Both the position numbers and the translations under genes were made by a program. Shown here one piece after another: positions 53,443 to 62,223 of a DNA stretch of 64,000 bases. Under the pieces are notes generated by a model. It saw nothing but the letters and a program-made list of their open reading frames with translations. It was not told the origin of the DNA and did no database searches. Source of the DNA: Nitrosopumilus sp. Its GTDB lineage: Archaea; Thermoproteota; Nitrososphaeria; Nitrososphaerales; Nitrosopumilaceae. The first letter of the stretch is position 1, and each line of letters starts with the position of its first letter. Location: NCBI RefSeq assembly GCF_025699125.1, contig NZ_JAILWC010000003.1, positions 248,001 to 312,000 on the forward strand. Reading direction: 5' to 3'.

Positions 53443-54135
53443 ATGAATAATTCTTTACTTGATGATGTCAAGGCACTTTTAGATAAAGACTTTGGAGATG
53501 ATAGAATACTCAAGCAAATTTACCGAGCTTGTGAAAATAACGAAGTAATTAGTAATTATGAAAGAACCTATGTTCAAAAACTTGCAGAAAAACATTTAGG
53601 AAAAAGGCCCGAAATACTTCGAACACCAACAATAGAACAAAAACCAATAATTCCAGATGTGGCGATACCCCAAACTCAATCTATCCAAAAAATGCAAACA
53701 TTTCAACCAGAACCATCACGTAAATCCTATTTGAAATCAAAAAATTCGAAAACAATGTTGGGCATTACAGGTCTTGCATTGCTAATAATTATCGCAGTTG
53801 CAGCATCATTTAGTTTTGATGTACCTCCAAAAGTAGAAACACCGACCACTACTGTTCCAGTTACATTATCCGTTCAATCTGATTTATCATCTTATAACAA
53901 AAAAGATTTGATTTCAATTAGTGGTGTGTCCAACACTTCTGGGACTGTAAATCTCTCAATTGAAAATTCAAACAACGAGCTTGTATGGGCAGAACAAGTG
54001 TCTCTAAAAAGCAATGGAGCATACTCCACCTTAGCTATTGCTGGAGGACAAGGATGGGAAAATTCTGGTACATATACAATCAAAGTAGATAATGGCAAAG
54101 AAACAAAATCAATTACATTTGCATTTAAAGCATAA
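53443..54135 (+). CDS. Single-pass membrane protein with N-terminal helical and C-terminal Ig-like domain
   Basis: 230 aa. Residues 1-62 form a soluble helical domain (SLLDDVKALLDKDFGDD, NNEVISNYERTYVQKLAEKHLG). A Pro/Gln linker precedes one transmembrane helix at about 106-126 (MLGITGLALLIIIAVAASF). Residues 130-230 are a beta-sandwich (DLISISGVSNTSGTVNLSIEN, GTYTIKVDNGKE), outside the cell. A strong Shine-Dalgarno GGAGGG (53428-53433) stands 9 nt before the ATG, rare in this leaderless region. Function unknown; it resembles thaumarchaeal surface proteins with the same adhesion-like domain. Confidence 0.75.
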   Translation: MNNSLLDDVKALLDKDFGDDRILKQIYRACENNEVISNYERTYVQKLAEKHLGKRPEILRTPTIEQKPIIPDVAIPQTQSIQKMQTFQPEPSRKSYLKSKNSKTMLGITGLALLIIIAVAASFSFDVPPKVETPTTTVPVTLSVQSDLSSYNKKDLISISGVSNTSGTVNLSIENSNNELVWAEQVSLKSNGAYSTLAIAGGQGWENSGTYTIKVDNGKETKSITFAFKA

Positions 54136-54712
54136 TTTTTTCAAATTCCTTCCAATGTGAATCTACCAAATCTCTTAGTTTCTCTACACTAATTTCTTCC
54201 ATGTATTCACGATAAACAATGTATTTATTTTGTTTATTCTCCTCCTCACTGTAAATATCGATAGTATTCTTAGGAATGATTCCATCTCTCCATTGACTCA
54301 TTTCAAAAACCCATATCGTTGAATCTGGATTTGAAAAATCAATGTCATCACATCCAACAACATAAAGATAGCATTTTGTGGTCTGATTTAATTTCTCATG
54401 CAATTTTTCATAAGCAATCATTTGTCCTTTTGCAATGTTGATTTTATCATTATGAAACCCCTTGAATTCTAAGATGACAAACCCTCCTTTGTGCTCTATG
54501 AGCCAGTCAATATCCGTTCCACCTGAGGCAATCATTCCATGAACAATTAGATTGCCTAATACTTCTCTTCCATGTGTAAATTCTGACTCATCAAAAATCT
54601 GGTATTTTGCCTTTGGACTTTTACGAATAATTTGTTGAGATATATGTTCAGATTGAATTGAATTATCTTTTTCATATAATGTATCAATTAAATCACTAGC
54701 ATCATTAGCCAT
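54125..54712 (-). CDS. PD-(D/E)XK nuclease-like protein
   Basis: 195 aa. GGTDIDWLIEHKG followed by GFVILEFKGFHND (D-x(n)-E-x-K) after an alpha/beta preamble is the core of the restriction-endonuclease-like fold. The remaining residues form helices with no methylase or other domain. No restriction-modification partner is nearby, so it may be a housekeeping or viral-defence nuclease, or an inactive relative. It overlaps the convergent membrane-protein gene by 11 nt. Confidence 0.65.
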   Translation of the reverse strand: MANDASDLIDTLYEKDNSIQSEHISQQIIRKSPKAKYQIFDESEFTHGREVLGNLIVHGMIASGGTDIDWLIEHKGGFVILEFKGFHNDKINIAKGQMIAYEKLHEKLNQTTKCYLYVVGCDDIDFSNPDSTIWVFEMSQWRDGIIPKNTIDIYSEEENKQNKYIVYREYMEEISVEKLRDLVDSHWKEFEKIML

Positions 54713-54773
54713 AAATTTTCAAGTTTTTAACTGAATGATAAGCGGATTTGTAAAATTTAGTACAGTTGATGAT

Positions 54774-54995
54774 TTATCTGCATAAAAATTCCTCTCCGGT
54801 TCCTTTATACAATACAAAGTACTCTTCAGGATTTTTTCTATCTTTTTTGGCATTTAGTGCATCTTGATACATTTCAAAATGTTCCACCAAGTATAACTGA
54901 TTGCCAGGCTCTGCAAAATAATCGATACTAACCAAATTAAATCCTGTGTCTGGTGTTAATTTTTTCTTCTCATTATCAAATCTATCTTCAGACAA
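54774..54995 (-). CDS. Small hypothetical protein, 73 aa
   Basis: MSEDRFDNEKKKLTPDTGF begins a soluble acidic protein with FNLVSIDYFAEPGNQLYLVEHFE and FVLYKGTGEEFLCR. Probably an alpha/beta fold. No family recognised. Situated between tbp and the PD-(D/E)XK gene, all three on the minus strand; 24 nt separate it from tbp. Confidence 0.65.
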   Translation of the reverse strand: MSEDRFDNEKKKLTPDTGFNLVSIDYFAEPGNQLYLVEHFEMYQDALNAKKDRKNPEEYFVLYKGTGEEFLCR

Positions 54996-55019
54996 TTTTA
55001 AAAATATGTGAATTTTGAA

Positions 55020-55583
55020 TTATTGATCATAAATCATTAGATTTTTTTCTTCTAATAAAGCATGTAAATTATGCACTGAGCGATAAACATCTGATTCTTT
55101 TTTTGCACCAGTACACACTAATTTTCCAGATGCAAATAACAATATCACTGTTTTTGGATCAAGCATTCTGTGGATTAGTCCTGGAAATTGTTCTGGTTCA
55201 TACATGCTTCTTGGTAAAGTTCTTGCCGCTTTTTCTAAGTGAATTTTTCCTCCAAGATTAATTGCGGCAACTATGTTTTGAACTGTAATAACTGCATCTT
55301 TTTTTATTTTGATTTTTCCCTTTCTTAATTTCTGAACAACTGTGTTTACAGCTTTGATTGCCATCTCTTCTGATTTTGCACCAGTACACACCATCTTTCC
55401 TGTTCTAAAAATCAATGTTGCAGTTCTAGGACTCTTCAATCTGAAAACTAGTCCTGGAAATTGTTCAGGATGATATTCTGTATCTGGAAATTTTTCTGTA
55501 ATGTCATTAAGATCAATTTTTTGATCTACTGATGCTGAAGCAACAACATTTTCAACACTAACAATTGGTTTTGTTTGAGGCAT
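55020..55583 (-). CDS. tbp: TATA-box binding protein
   Basis: 187 aa with the two imperfect direct repeats of the saddle fold: VENVVASASVDQKIDL...PEQFPGLVFRLKSPRTATLIF..GKMVCTGAKS and VQNIVAAINLGGKIHL...PEQFPGLIHRMLDPKTVILLF..GKLVCTGAKK. It recruits TFB and RNA polymerase. Own TATA box TATATATAAA at 55608-55617 predicts a transcript beginning about 4 nt before the ATG. Confidence 0.98.
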   Translation of the reverse strand: MPQTKPIVSVENVVASASVDQKIDLNDITEKFPDTEYHPEQFPGLVFRLKSPRTATLIFRTGKMVCTGAKSEEMAIKAVNTVVQKLRKGKIKIKKDAVITVQNIVAAINLGGKIHLEKAARTLPRSMYEPEQFPGLIHRMLDPKTVILLFASGKLVCTGAKKESDVYRSVHNLHALLEEKNLMIYDQ

Positions 55584-55645
55584 AACGAGGGACTTTAAAT
55601 AGCGCCTTTATATATACTAGTCAACTTTTTGAGAAACTTTGAGTC

Positions 55646-56101
55646 TTAATGATGTCCAATCCATTGGTAACGATATTCTTCATCTATAATCTCTGATACT
55701 ATCTCTGTGTTTTTGATTTTTGTTTTAGGGATATCTATATCAAAGAATCCTAGTTGACCTTTGCATGTAATTGGAATTCGCAATGGTTTTGCATTTTTCA
55801 ATCTAAATCCAAAAGTTTTATCATGAAAATTTTTTGATGCTAAATGGAATTTTTGATCCATTTTTATTTCTTTAATTGAATTGTATTTTTTTACATCATA
55901 AATTTCAGCTTTTCCAATAATTGCTCCAGTTACAAATTTTTTATTCATCTTTAATCTCTTGCAATCTTCTGTTTTGATTTTTAATGGTGCATGAATCAAA
56001 AATTCACCACGAAAATTAGTATTCCATTTTCGTAATTCGATAGTTTTTTTTCCTGAAATAATTAAATCAGCAAATGGTTGAGAAACTGAAAGACATTTCA
56101 A
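55646..56101 (-). CDS. ASCH/PUA-like domain protein
   Basis: 151 aa. CLSVSQPFADLIISGKKTIELRKW at the N-terminus (residues 3-26) and GEFLIHAPLK, GAIIGKAEI are the ASCH (activating signal cointegrator homology) features of the PUA-like superfamily, which bind RNA or modified bases. Its ATG is 3 nt from the stop of the upstream PLP enzyme/rhodanese gene, so they are co-transcribed. Substrate unknown. Confidence 0.85.
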   Translation of the reverse strand: MKCLSVSQPFADLIISGKKTIELRKWNTNFRGEFLIHAPLKIKTEDCKRLKMNKKFVTGAIIGKAEIYDVKKYNSIKEIKMDQKFHLASKNFHDKTFGFRLKNAKPLRIPITCKGQLGFFDIDIPKTKIKNTEIVSEIIDEEYRYQWIGHH

Positions 56102-56104
56102 GAT

Positions 56105-57664
56105 TTATTCAGTAGCTGCTTTAATGAATTCGCCTGGATTTTTACCTCTACCTGCAGGCAAATTTGTTATTCCGCCATTCAAACTTTGAGTGACTATTCC
56201 TTTACTTGCTAGTACCTGTGCAGTCATAAGCGAAGTATTTCCAGCCATACATACTAACAACGATTTTCCTTTAGAACCGTCTAGTTCTTTATCTAATTCA
56301 TCTGGGATTTGTTGTGTTGATAATAACTCGTTGATAGTTCTTGCTTTAGGTACAGAAATTTTTGATTTATCCACACCTAATGATTTTGCAATCATCTCAA
56401 TTCCTTCTTCTTTAGGAGTGTATTGTGTATGCACCCAGATAATTCTATCATAGTCATTAACTGTTGATGATGCATCTTCTAATGAAACGGTCATTGGAAT
56501 CTTATTTTTTGAAATTTGCTCAAAATTCTTTTTATATTTTCCAATTCCATCAGCTACTATTATTACAAATTTTTTATTAATTCCTGAACTTGCCATCTGC
56601 ATTGCAGCAAATAATTCTAGTGCTGTACTTTCTCCTATGTCATGACCCTTATCTACAAAAAACTTCAAAAGGAATTTTGCCTTTTCAAAATCCACTTCAT
56701 GCTCTGCAGCATATGTATCTGGTTTGTATAATGACAAGCCCGTAGCTTTTGCCTTAGTTCTAATTCCTGCGACATCTTGACCTGGACTAGGAAAGACAAC
56801 ATGTATTGATTTTTTTTCATATTTTTCAGTCATGTATTGACTCAAACCTCCAGATGTACCACCAGTTCCAAATGAACAAATAATTTGATAATTTTCCAAT
56901 GAATCTCCATTTTCATGCAATTGCTGATCAATCTCTTTCGCAGTTACAGTTCTATGTATATCGATATTCAATTTGTTATCATATTGTTCTGGACAGAATA
57001 AATCATAAATTTTTGCAAGAAACCTTGCCAAATTTATGATATCTTGTTTTGCCAATAATTTCTCAATTTCTTGAATATTTATGTCAAAAATTTCGGGATT
57101 AAATCCTAGTTCTGATAACTGTGATCTGATGTTTCCTGCAGTTGCTTTTGCAGCTAACTCATCTGCTTTATTTTCCATTCCTGGTGCTGGACAAATATCC
57201 ATATCTAAATCCATAATTCGAATGTTTTCGTTTCTTAATTCTTTGAAGACTCCTTCTTGTAATTTTCTTGATACGAGTGCAACTACTTTCATTCCTATCT
57301 TTGATAATTGCCCAAGTGCTATTCCAAAATTTCCTGAAGTAGCTTCAATCACTGTTTGATTTCCTTTTAGTCTACCAGAAATTATTGCATCATGAATGAT
57401 ATGAGCAGCAGCTCTTACTTTGATTGAACCACTTAGTAATGTAGAATCAAATTTCCCATAAACTTTCAAATTATCATCAAGATCTAATTTGTAGACACTT
57501 TTGGCACATTCTTTGAAATCTTCTGTAAGATCAACTAATGGTGTTGGGTTGACAACCTTTGTTTCTTCTATGTGAGGTATTTTATTCCATATTTCTTGTT
57601 CAAATTTTTGCAGTAGTGTATTGTCAACGTTGTTACTTTGATTTTCGTTCAATTTTCTCTTCAA
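56105..57664 (-). CDS. PLP-dependent cysteine synthase-like enzyme fused to a rhodanese domain
   Basis: 519 aa. Residues 40-385 are a fold type II PLP enzyme: the Schiff-base lysine K82 is in SGSIKVRAA, the cofactor-binding TSGNFGIAL and GTGGTSGG loops follow, and an insert of about 60 residues (170-230) interrupts the domain. Residues 395-519 form a rhodanese-like domain with candidate active-site C472 in LVCMAGNTS. Fusion suggests that sulfur from a cysteine-type substrate is passed to or from a persulfide. Beta-substituted alanine synthase, cystathionine-type or O-phosphoserine-dependent activity are all possible; the substrate is not readable from sequence. Confidence 0.85.
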   Translation of the reverse strand: MKRKLNENQSNNVDNTLLQKFEQEIWNKIPHIEETKVVNPTPLVDLTEDFKECAKSVYKLDLDDNLKVYGKFDSTLLSGSIKVRAAAHIIHDAIISGRLKGNQTVIEATSGNFGIALGQLSKIGMKVVALVSRKLQEGVFKELRNENIRIMDLDMDICPAPGMENKADELAAKATAGNIRSQLSELGFNPEIFDINIQEIEKLLAKQDIINLARFLAKIYDLFCPEQYDNKLNIDIHRTVTAKEIDQQLHENGDSLENYQIICSFGTGGTSGGLSQYMTEKYEKKSIHVVFPSPGQDVAGIRTKAKATGLSLYKPDTYAAEHEVDFEKAKFLLKFFVDKGHDIGESTALELFAAMQMASSGINKKFVIIVADGIGKYKKNFEQISKNKIPMTVSLEDASSTVNDYDRIIWVHTQYTPKEEGIEMIAKSLGVDKSKISVPKARTINELLSTQQIPDELDKELDGSKGKSLLVCMAGNTSLMTAQVLASKGIVTQSLNGGITNLPAGRGKNPGEFIKAATE

Positions 57665-57730
57665 TCTGTCTCGTCTGTAATCTCATATAAAATATCTCAT
57701 AGGAAAAATAGTGGGAATTCAATTTTTCAT

Positions 57731-59293
57731 TTACACATTTAAAATTCCAATTACTTTACTTGGAATATCTTTGAGTCTACTTACAGCCATTGTTTTTTCA
57801 TAACCCAAACGTTTTAGATTATTTGCTATTGTGGTTGCTCTTACAGTATTCGGACCTAGGCCTAAAGAGATCATATTGATGCCTAATCCTTTGAACTGCT
57901 TTGTCATAATTCTGACTGCATTTGGATCTGAAGGCTCTCCATCTGTTAATGTCAAAAAAATATCTGGCCTTTTTGACTGTAAAATTGGGAACATTTTATC
58001 ATAGACTTCTGCTAGTGGCGTTGACCCATTGGCAACTATTTGAGCTAATCTTTTTGCGGTAATATTATTCCATTTAACATTATCTGGTTTTACAGACCAG
58101 CAAACTACAGATCTGTTTTCTGTACTAAATGCATAAACTGCAAACTTTACTTTAAGATAAGATAAAACTTCACAAAGGGCTAATGTTGCTTTTTTATATT
58201 CTATGGCATCTGATGCAATACTTGAAGAATGGTCCAATAATATTACAATTTTTGTTTTAATGGATTTTTTTTCATCTGTAAAAAATGGTTCATTTCCATC
58301 AATGTAATTTTCTTCATCAAATTCATCTCCAGTTCTTAGATGTTGTTCTTTCCAACCTGTTTTCCATTCCTTAAATCTCATTTTTAGTCCATTTATCAAA
58401 CTCATGTCAAAAATTACTGTTTCATCTACATTTTTTGTAGAAGGCGTTTGAACTCCTATTGGTTCTGGATTCAAACCTTTGTTTTCTGTTTTTTCATTTT
58501 CATCTAGTAATACTTTGTATTCATCATAGACATTGTCTCCTTTTATTATTGATGCTGGATCAATTGAACCAAAATCGCCTTCTTTGTTTTTTGAAATTAT
58601 TTTTAAAACTTTTAACAGTTCTTCTTCTGAAAGTGCCATCCCTGCTTTCATAAAAGGCAATGAAATTGGAATTGTTAAGAGTGAATCGATATCTAAAATT
58701 TTAATTATTTCACTTATTTTCTCTTCAAGCCATTCGGTGTCATGGTTTTCTTCGATTGCTTTATTGACAATTTTTTTCCCAAATACAGCGGCTTTTTTAA
58801 TTTGTTCAAACTGACTTGATTGGATTTCGCCTTTTATTGTGCCAAACATGAAATATTGATAAAATGCCTCTACAATCCTTGCTTTTCCATAAACCGTATG
58901 CAGCTGAGGTCTTGCTACAAGCATGTATGTATAATTGAAGATGATCTCATCATCCATTCCTTTCCAAATTTCTCTACCCAGTCTTTCAACTCTTTGTGTT
59001 TCCAATGTGTTTAGAATAAATCCAAATGCATGATCATTGCTGAGAATTTTCTTGCAAAATTTTATTCTCATTGCTTCATACCATAACGATGTTCTAAATT
59101 GACGATACTTTTGAAAATCATTGCCTATTCTTTTCTCAAGCGGAGTCAGGATTACTCTGTTCTCATTTAATCTAGTTCTTGTTTCTACTTTGTCTGAAAT
59201 TTCAACAATTATGTTGTCTTTCTCAGACCATCTTCTTACAAGAAAAGTGGCAATCTCTACAATCGATTCTGTCTGGAGTTGAATTGCTTGCAT
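57731..59293 (-). CDS. VWA-domain protein paired with a MoxR-type ATPase
   Basis: 520 aa. The C-terminal half holds a von Willebrand A domain with MIDAS D354-H-S356-S-S358 (LLDHSSSIAS) and the later TDGEPSD Asp. The N-terminal 340 residues are helical and specific to the CoxE/NorD/CbbO kind of partner. It begins directly after the MoxR gene stop, so they form a two-gene unit. Such pairs act as metal-dependent chaperones that activate or assemble a target enzyme. No Rubisco or NO-reductase gene is in the window, so the target is unknown. Confidence 0.85.
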   Translation of the reverse strand: MQAIQLQTESIVEIATFLVRRWSEKDNIIVEISDKVETRTRLNENRVILTPLEKRIGNDFQKYRQFRTSLWYEAMRIKFCKKILSNDHAFGFILNTLETQRVERLGREIWKGMDDEIIFNYTYMLVARPQLHTVYGKARIVEAFYQYFMFGTIKGEIQSSQFEQIKKAAVFGKKIVNKAIEENHDTEWLEEKISEIIKILDIDSLLTIPISLPFMKAGMALSEEELLKVLKIISKNKEGDFGSIDPASIIKGDNVYDEYKVLLDENEKTENKGLNPEPIGVQTPSTKNVDETVIFDMSLINGLKMRFKEWKTGWKEQHLRTGDEFDEENYIDGNEPFFTDEKKSIKTKIVILLDHSSSIASDAIEYKKATLALCEVLSYLKVKFAVYAFSTENRSVVCWSVKPDNVKWNNITAKRLAQIVANGSTPLAEVYDKMFPILQSKRPDIFLTLTDGEPSDPNAVRIMTKQFKGLGINMISLGLGPNTVRATTIANNLKRLGYEKTMAVSRLKDIPSKVIGILNV

Positions 59294-60088
59294 TTAATTC
59301 CCAAACATCGACGTTATGATGTCACTTACTTTTTGATATTCTATATTTCCCCATTGTGTGTAAACATTCCCAAAAACAAATTTTGCTGCCTCTTTACTAG
59401 ACATTCCCTTGTCTAACAATTTTGCAAATGCAATGGTTTCCCTCAGACTAGGAGAATAAAACAATTCTTCAACTGCAGCTGCTTGTCTGAGTGTATTTGC
59501 TAATTTTATTGCCTGAATAATTTCTGATTCATGTTCTCCAGAAACATGTTTTTTTACAATCTCTAATTCTATATCTTCTGGAGGATATTCTAATCTAATT
59601 CTTACTGGGAATCTGCTTAGTATTTGAGGTGGCAGTTCTTTTGTTCCGCTATGAGTTAATGGATTGATTGTTCCAATCACAAACCAGTTTTCTTTAGCTT
59701 TGATTAGTTCCCCTGTTGATTCTTTTAGTACAATTTGTCGTCTATCATCTAATGCTTCATCCAGTCTAAGCAAAACATCTGCCTCTGCTGCATTTATCTC
59801 ATCTAAATATAGTGTATTTCCTTCTCTCATAGATTTTATCAAAACTCCTTCATCAAAAGTGACAGTTCCATCAGTAAGCGTCTTTGAGCCTACCAAATGA
59901 CTTTCTCTTGTTCTTAGGCTGAAATTAATTGATTGTAAATTCATATTTTTGCTTTGAGCAAAATCTCTGACAAGCGATGTTTTTCCGGTTCCCTTGGGTC
60001 CTATAATAAGAACAAAAAGACCTGCTTCAAATGCCTTGTTTAAAATCTGGATTGAATCATTCCAATCAAGATATTGAACTTCTTCCAA
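59294..60088 (-). CDS. MoxR-family AAA+ ATPase (CbbQ/NirQ/NorQ-like)
   Basis: 264 aa. Walker A GPKGTGKTS (30-38), Walker B LYLDEIN with D96-E97, sensor 1 VIGTINP and arginine-finger SRFPVRIRL. GSKTLTDGTVTFDEGVL is a CbbQ/NorQ-type insert. The hexamer uses ATP to remodel protein targets together with the VWA partner encoded immediately downstream (stop and next ATG adjacent). TATA box of the unit lies at 60089-60120. Confidence 0.92.
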   Translation of the reverse strand: MEEVQYLDWNDSIQILNKAFEAGLFVLIIGPKGTGKTSLVRDFAQSKNMNLQSINFSLRTRESHLVGSKTLTDGTVTFDEGVLIKSMREGNTLYLDEINAAEADVLLRLDEALDDRRQIVLKESTGELIKAKENWFVIGTINPLTHSGTKELPPQILSRFPVRIRLEYPPEDIELEIVKKHVSGEHESEIIQAIKLANTLRQAAAVEELFYSPSLRETIAFAKLLDKGMSSKEAAKFVFGNVYTQWGNIEYQKVSDIITSMFGN

Positions 60089-60128
60089 AGTACGTTTTCA
60101 TTGATTTAAACAATATTTAATATTAGAT

Positions 60129-61586
60129 CTATTTTCCAAATGCTTCTACTTTTGTAAAAGCTTCATCAAGTCTTTGATGTAATGTCTTATTCCATTCATC
60201 AAAACCAGACGGATCTTTTGGATAATTATAATAATGTTCTACTAACCATTGGTTTTGTTTTGATGTGTATCTTAATCCATCTGCAACTGTTTTGTTCATT
60301 GCACCTCTAATGATCATTCCAATTTTTCCTAATCCTGTAAAATCTGGATGTTCTCCTTTACTAATTGCTTCAACATCAAGATTTCCCAAAAAGTGTTTCA
60401 TCCCATAACTGATCTGCTCGTTAGTCATCTGTTGCACTAGTCTTCTAAAGAGTTCAAGACCTGCGGTTTTGTATCCATATTCTTTGATGTAGTCAAGATT
60501 GTATTGCCAAAGACTAGCTTCTGAAACATCATTTGCTTGTAGTGCTTGGGCAACATTATTTCCTAAAATTGTTCCTGCAATTAATGCTGGTCCAATTCCT
60601 CCTGCATCAATTGGTTTTGGCATCCATGCAGAATCTCCAACCATCATATAGCCACCTGAAACCATACAATCATTTTGTCGTCTAACTGACACTTGGAAAA
60701 CTCCTGAGTTATTGTTAATGTCTTGAGGATCTTCAGATAGTTTTGGATTTTTAATAGCTATGTTTCTTGCAAGATACTCTTTCATTAATGATTCGACATT
60801 ATCTTTTTTCCCCAATCTCTTGTTTCTTTTATCTAGCAGTGATTTCTCTACTCCTAAACCAATATTCACTTTGTTTTCTGCTTTAGGAAATACCCATCCA
60901 TATCCTCCCGGTGCAATGTCTTGGTCTAAATGAATAATACAATAATTCGGATCAAATTCTGAGAGATCTTTCTGTCCTGGCTCAAAATACATAATGTATC
61001 TCCCTGTTGACTCTAAATCTCGTCTGTCTATTCTCTTTTCCACTTTGGTTGAGTTCTGAAGTCCATTTCTCAGCATAGATGTAACACCTGTGGCATCAAT
61101 TACAATTTTTGCTGTTTTTTTGAAAGGTTGTTTTGTTTTATTGTCAATTCCTTGAACTCCTACTACTTGTTGACCATCATAAACTAGACCCGTAAGATTA
61201 ATTTCATATTGAAAATCAATTCCCATTTTTCTACATCTTTCATTTTGAATTTCAGGAAGTTTTTGACGATTTAGCATATATCCTGCACCATCAAATGGAA
61301 TGGCAGTTTCTTTGTCTGGCGAAAATGCCATTACCCCCTTTACGTCATGCTCAATTTCGGGTTTTGTCCACTTGACCTTGATTCGATCTGACATGTAATC
61401 TACAGCTTCTTTAGAACAAGCATCTCCACATACCCAACCTGCTAATGATTTTCTACCAGGTAAAAATTCTGTATTTCTATCAACAACCAAAATTTTTGCA
61501 TTTTGATTCGAATAATGAGAAACAGCTTGGGCTGTAATTGTACCTGCAAGACCTCCTCCTGCAATTATAACGTCATAATCTACCAC
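60129..61586 (-). CDS. Geranylgeranyl reductase (digeranylgeranylglycerophospholipid reductase)
   Basis: 485 aa FAD enzyme. Dinucleotide motif DVIIAGGGLAGTITA (4-18), GWVCGDACSKEAV, FDGAGYMLNRQKL and the second FAD motif GDSAWMPKPIDAGGIGPALIAG mark the archaeal GGR family, which saturates the isoprenoid chains of ether lipids (and possibly quinones). An interior cluster-like CysxxCys is not obvious. TATA-like TATTTTAAATACG at 61607-61619 gives a leaderless start. It complements the HMG-CoA reductase of this window in lipid synthesis. Confidence 0.92.
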   Translation of the reverse strand: MVDYDVIIAGGGLAGTITAQAVSHYSNQNAKILVVDRNTEFLPGRKSLAGWVCGDACSKEAVDYMSDRIKVKWTKPEIEHDVKGVMAFSPDKETAIPFDGAGYMLNRQKLPEIQNERCRKMGIDFQYEINLTGLVYDGQQVVGVQGIDNKTKQPFKKTAKIVIDATGVTSMLRNGLQNSTKVEKRIDRRDLESTGRYIMYFEPGQKDLSEFDPNYCIIHLDQDIAPGGYGWVFPKAENKVNIGLGVEKSLLDKRNKRLGKKDNVESLMKEYLARNIAIKNPKLSEDPQDINNNSGVFQVSVRRQNDCMVSGGYMMVGDSAWMPKPIDAGGIGPALIAGTILGNNVAQALQANDVSEASLWQYNLDYIKEYGYKTAGLELFRRLVQQMTNEQISYGMKHFLGNLDVEAISKGEHPDFTGLGKIGMIIRGAMNKTVADGLRYTSKQNQWLVEHYYNYPKDPSGFDEWNKTLHQRLDEAFTKVEAFGK

Positions 61587-61671
61587 GATAATTCGGTCCG
61601 TCTATCCGTATTTAAAATAATACCATGATGATGTGTGTGGATCTAATGTTGTATTTTTGATCGATTAAAAT

Positions 61672-61742
61672 GGGGTCGGTTCGTCGCGGCGTCTTCATAG
61701 CTTTAACTCAGACTGGAGCGGCTGTTATTTCCTCATTCCCAA
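61672..61742 (-). ncRNA. Candidate C/D box guide RNA (23S P-loop methylation)
   Basis: A GC-rich island in AT-rich DNA. Minus strand, 5' to 3': C box ATGAGGA (61736-61730), D' box CTGA (61711-61708), C' box ATGAAGA (61698-61692), D-like CCGA (61679-61676). In both K-turns the usual U-U pair is replaced by a Watson-Crick one (G with C, A with U). The 12 nt before D', AGCCGCTCCAGT, can pair with the 23S rRNA P-loop ACUGGGGCGGU(C). A minus TATA (ATTAAATAG, about 61763-61771) places the start near 61742. Confidence 0.6.
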
Positions 61743-61771
61743 ATTGAATTACTCCGTCATTCCTATTTAAT

Positions 61772-62197
61772 CTAGGTGGCAATTTGAAAAATTTCTGTAA
61801 ATGTTTTGACAGTCTCTTTTTTGTTGTAAATCGGTGTGTGAATTTTTATTTTTACTGTGTCTTTTTCTCTAATTACGACATTTCCTTTGATTAGTTCTTG
61901 TTTGTCTAATCTCATGTGAAATCTAGAATCTACTGTTCTTTCTTCAATCTCTTCAATTAACTCGTTGATTTGCTGATGAGAGAGCAGTCCTAAAAGTTTC
62001 CTTATAAAATTCTCAGCCTCTTTTTTTACAATTTTTGCATTTAACATGATGATTGGATTCTCAAAGTATCCTGTGGTTTCCTGAATTGTGAAATCTTCTT
62101 TTTTTAGATTTAGTAATTCAAACGCTTGGAATATTTTTGAAATATCCTCTGTTGCATGTACAATTACGTCAACTGTTACTTCAATTTTGTCAATCAT
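61772..62197 (-). CDS. Exosome-associated RNA-binding protein (COG1325-like)
   Basis: 141 aa. MIDKIEVTVDVIVHATEDIS followed by FIRKLLGLLSHQQINELIEEIEERTVDSRFHMRLDKQEL is the pattern of the archaeal predicted exosome subunit family with a dsRBD-like fold. Neighbouring eS1 (27 nt away) and upstream SerRS are translation genes on the same strand. The exosome role is a family prediction. The last bases overlap the promoter proposed for the C/D RNA. Confidence 0.85.
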   Translation of the reverse strand: MIDKIEVTVDVIVHATEDISKIFQAFELLNLKKEDFTIQETTGYFENPIIMLNAKIVKKEAENFIRKLLGLLSHQQINELIEEIEERTVDSRFHMRLDKQELIKGNVVIREKDTVKIKIHTPIYNKKETVKTFTEIFQIAT

Positions 62198-62223
62198 AAT
62201 TGTAAAAGAATTACTTGGGTTAA

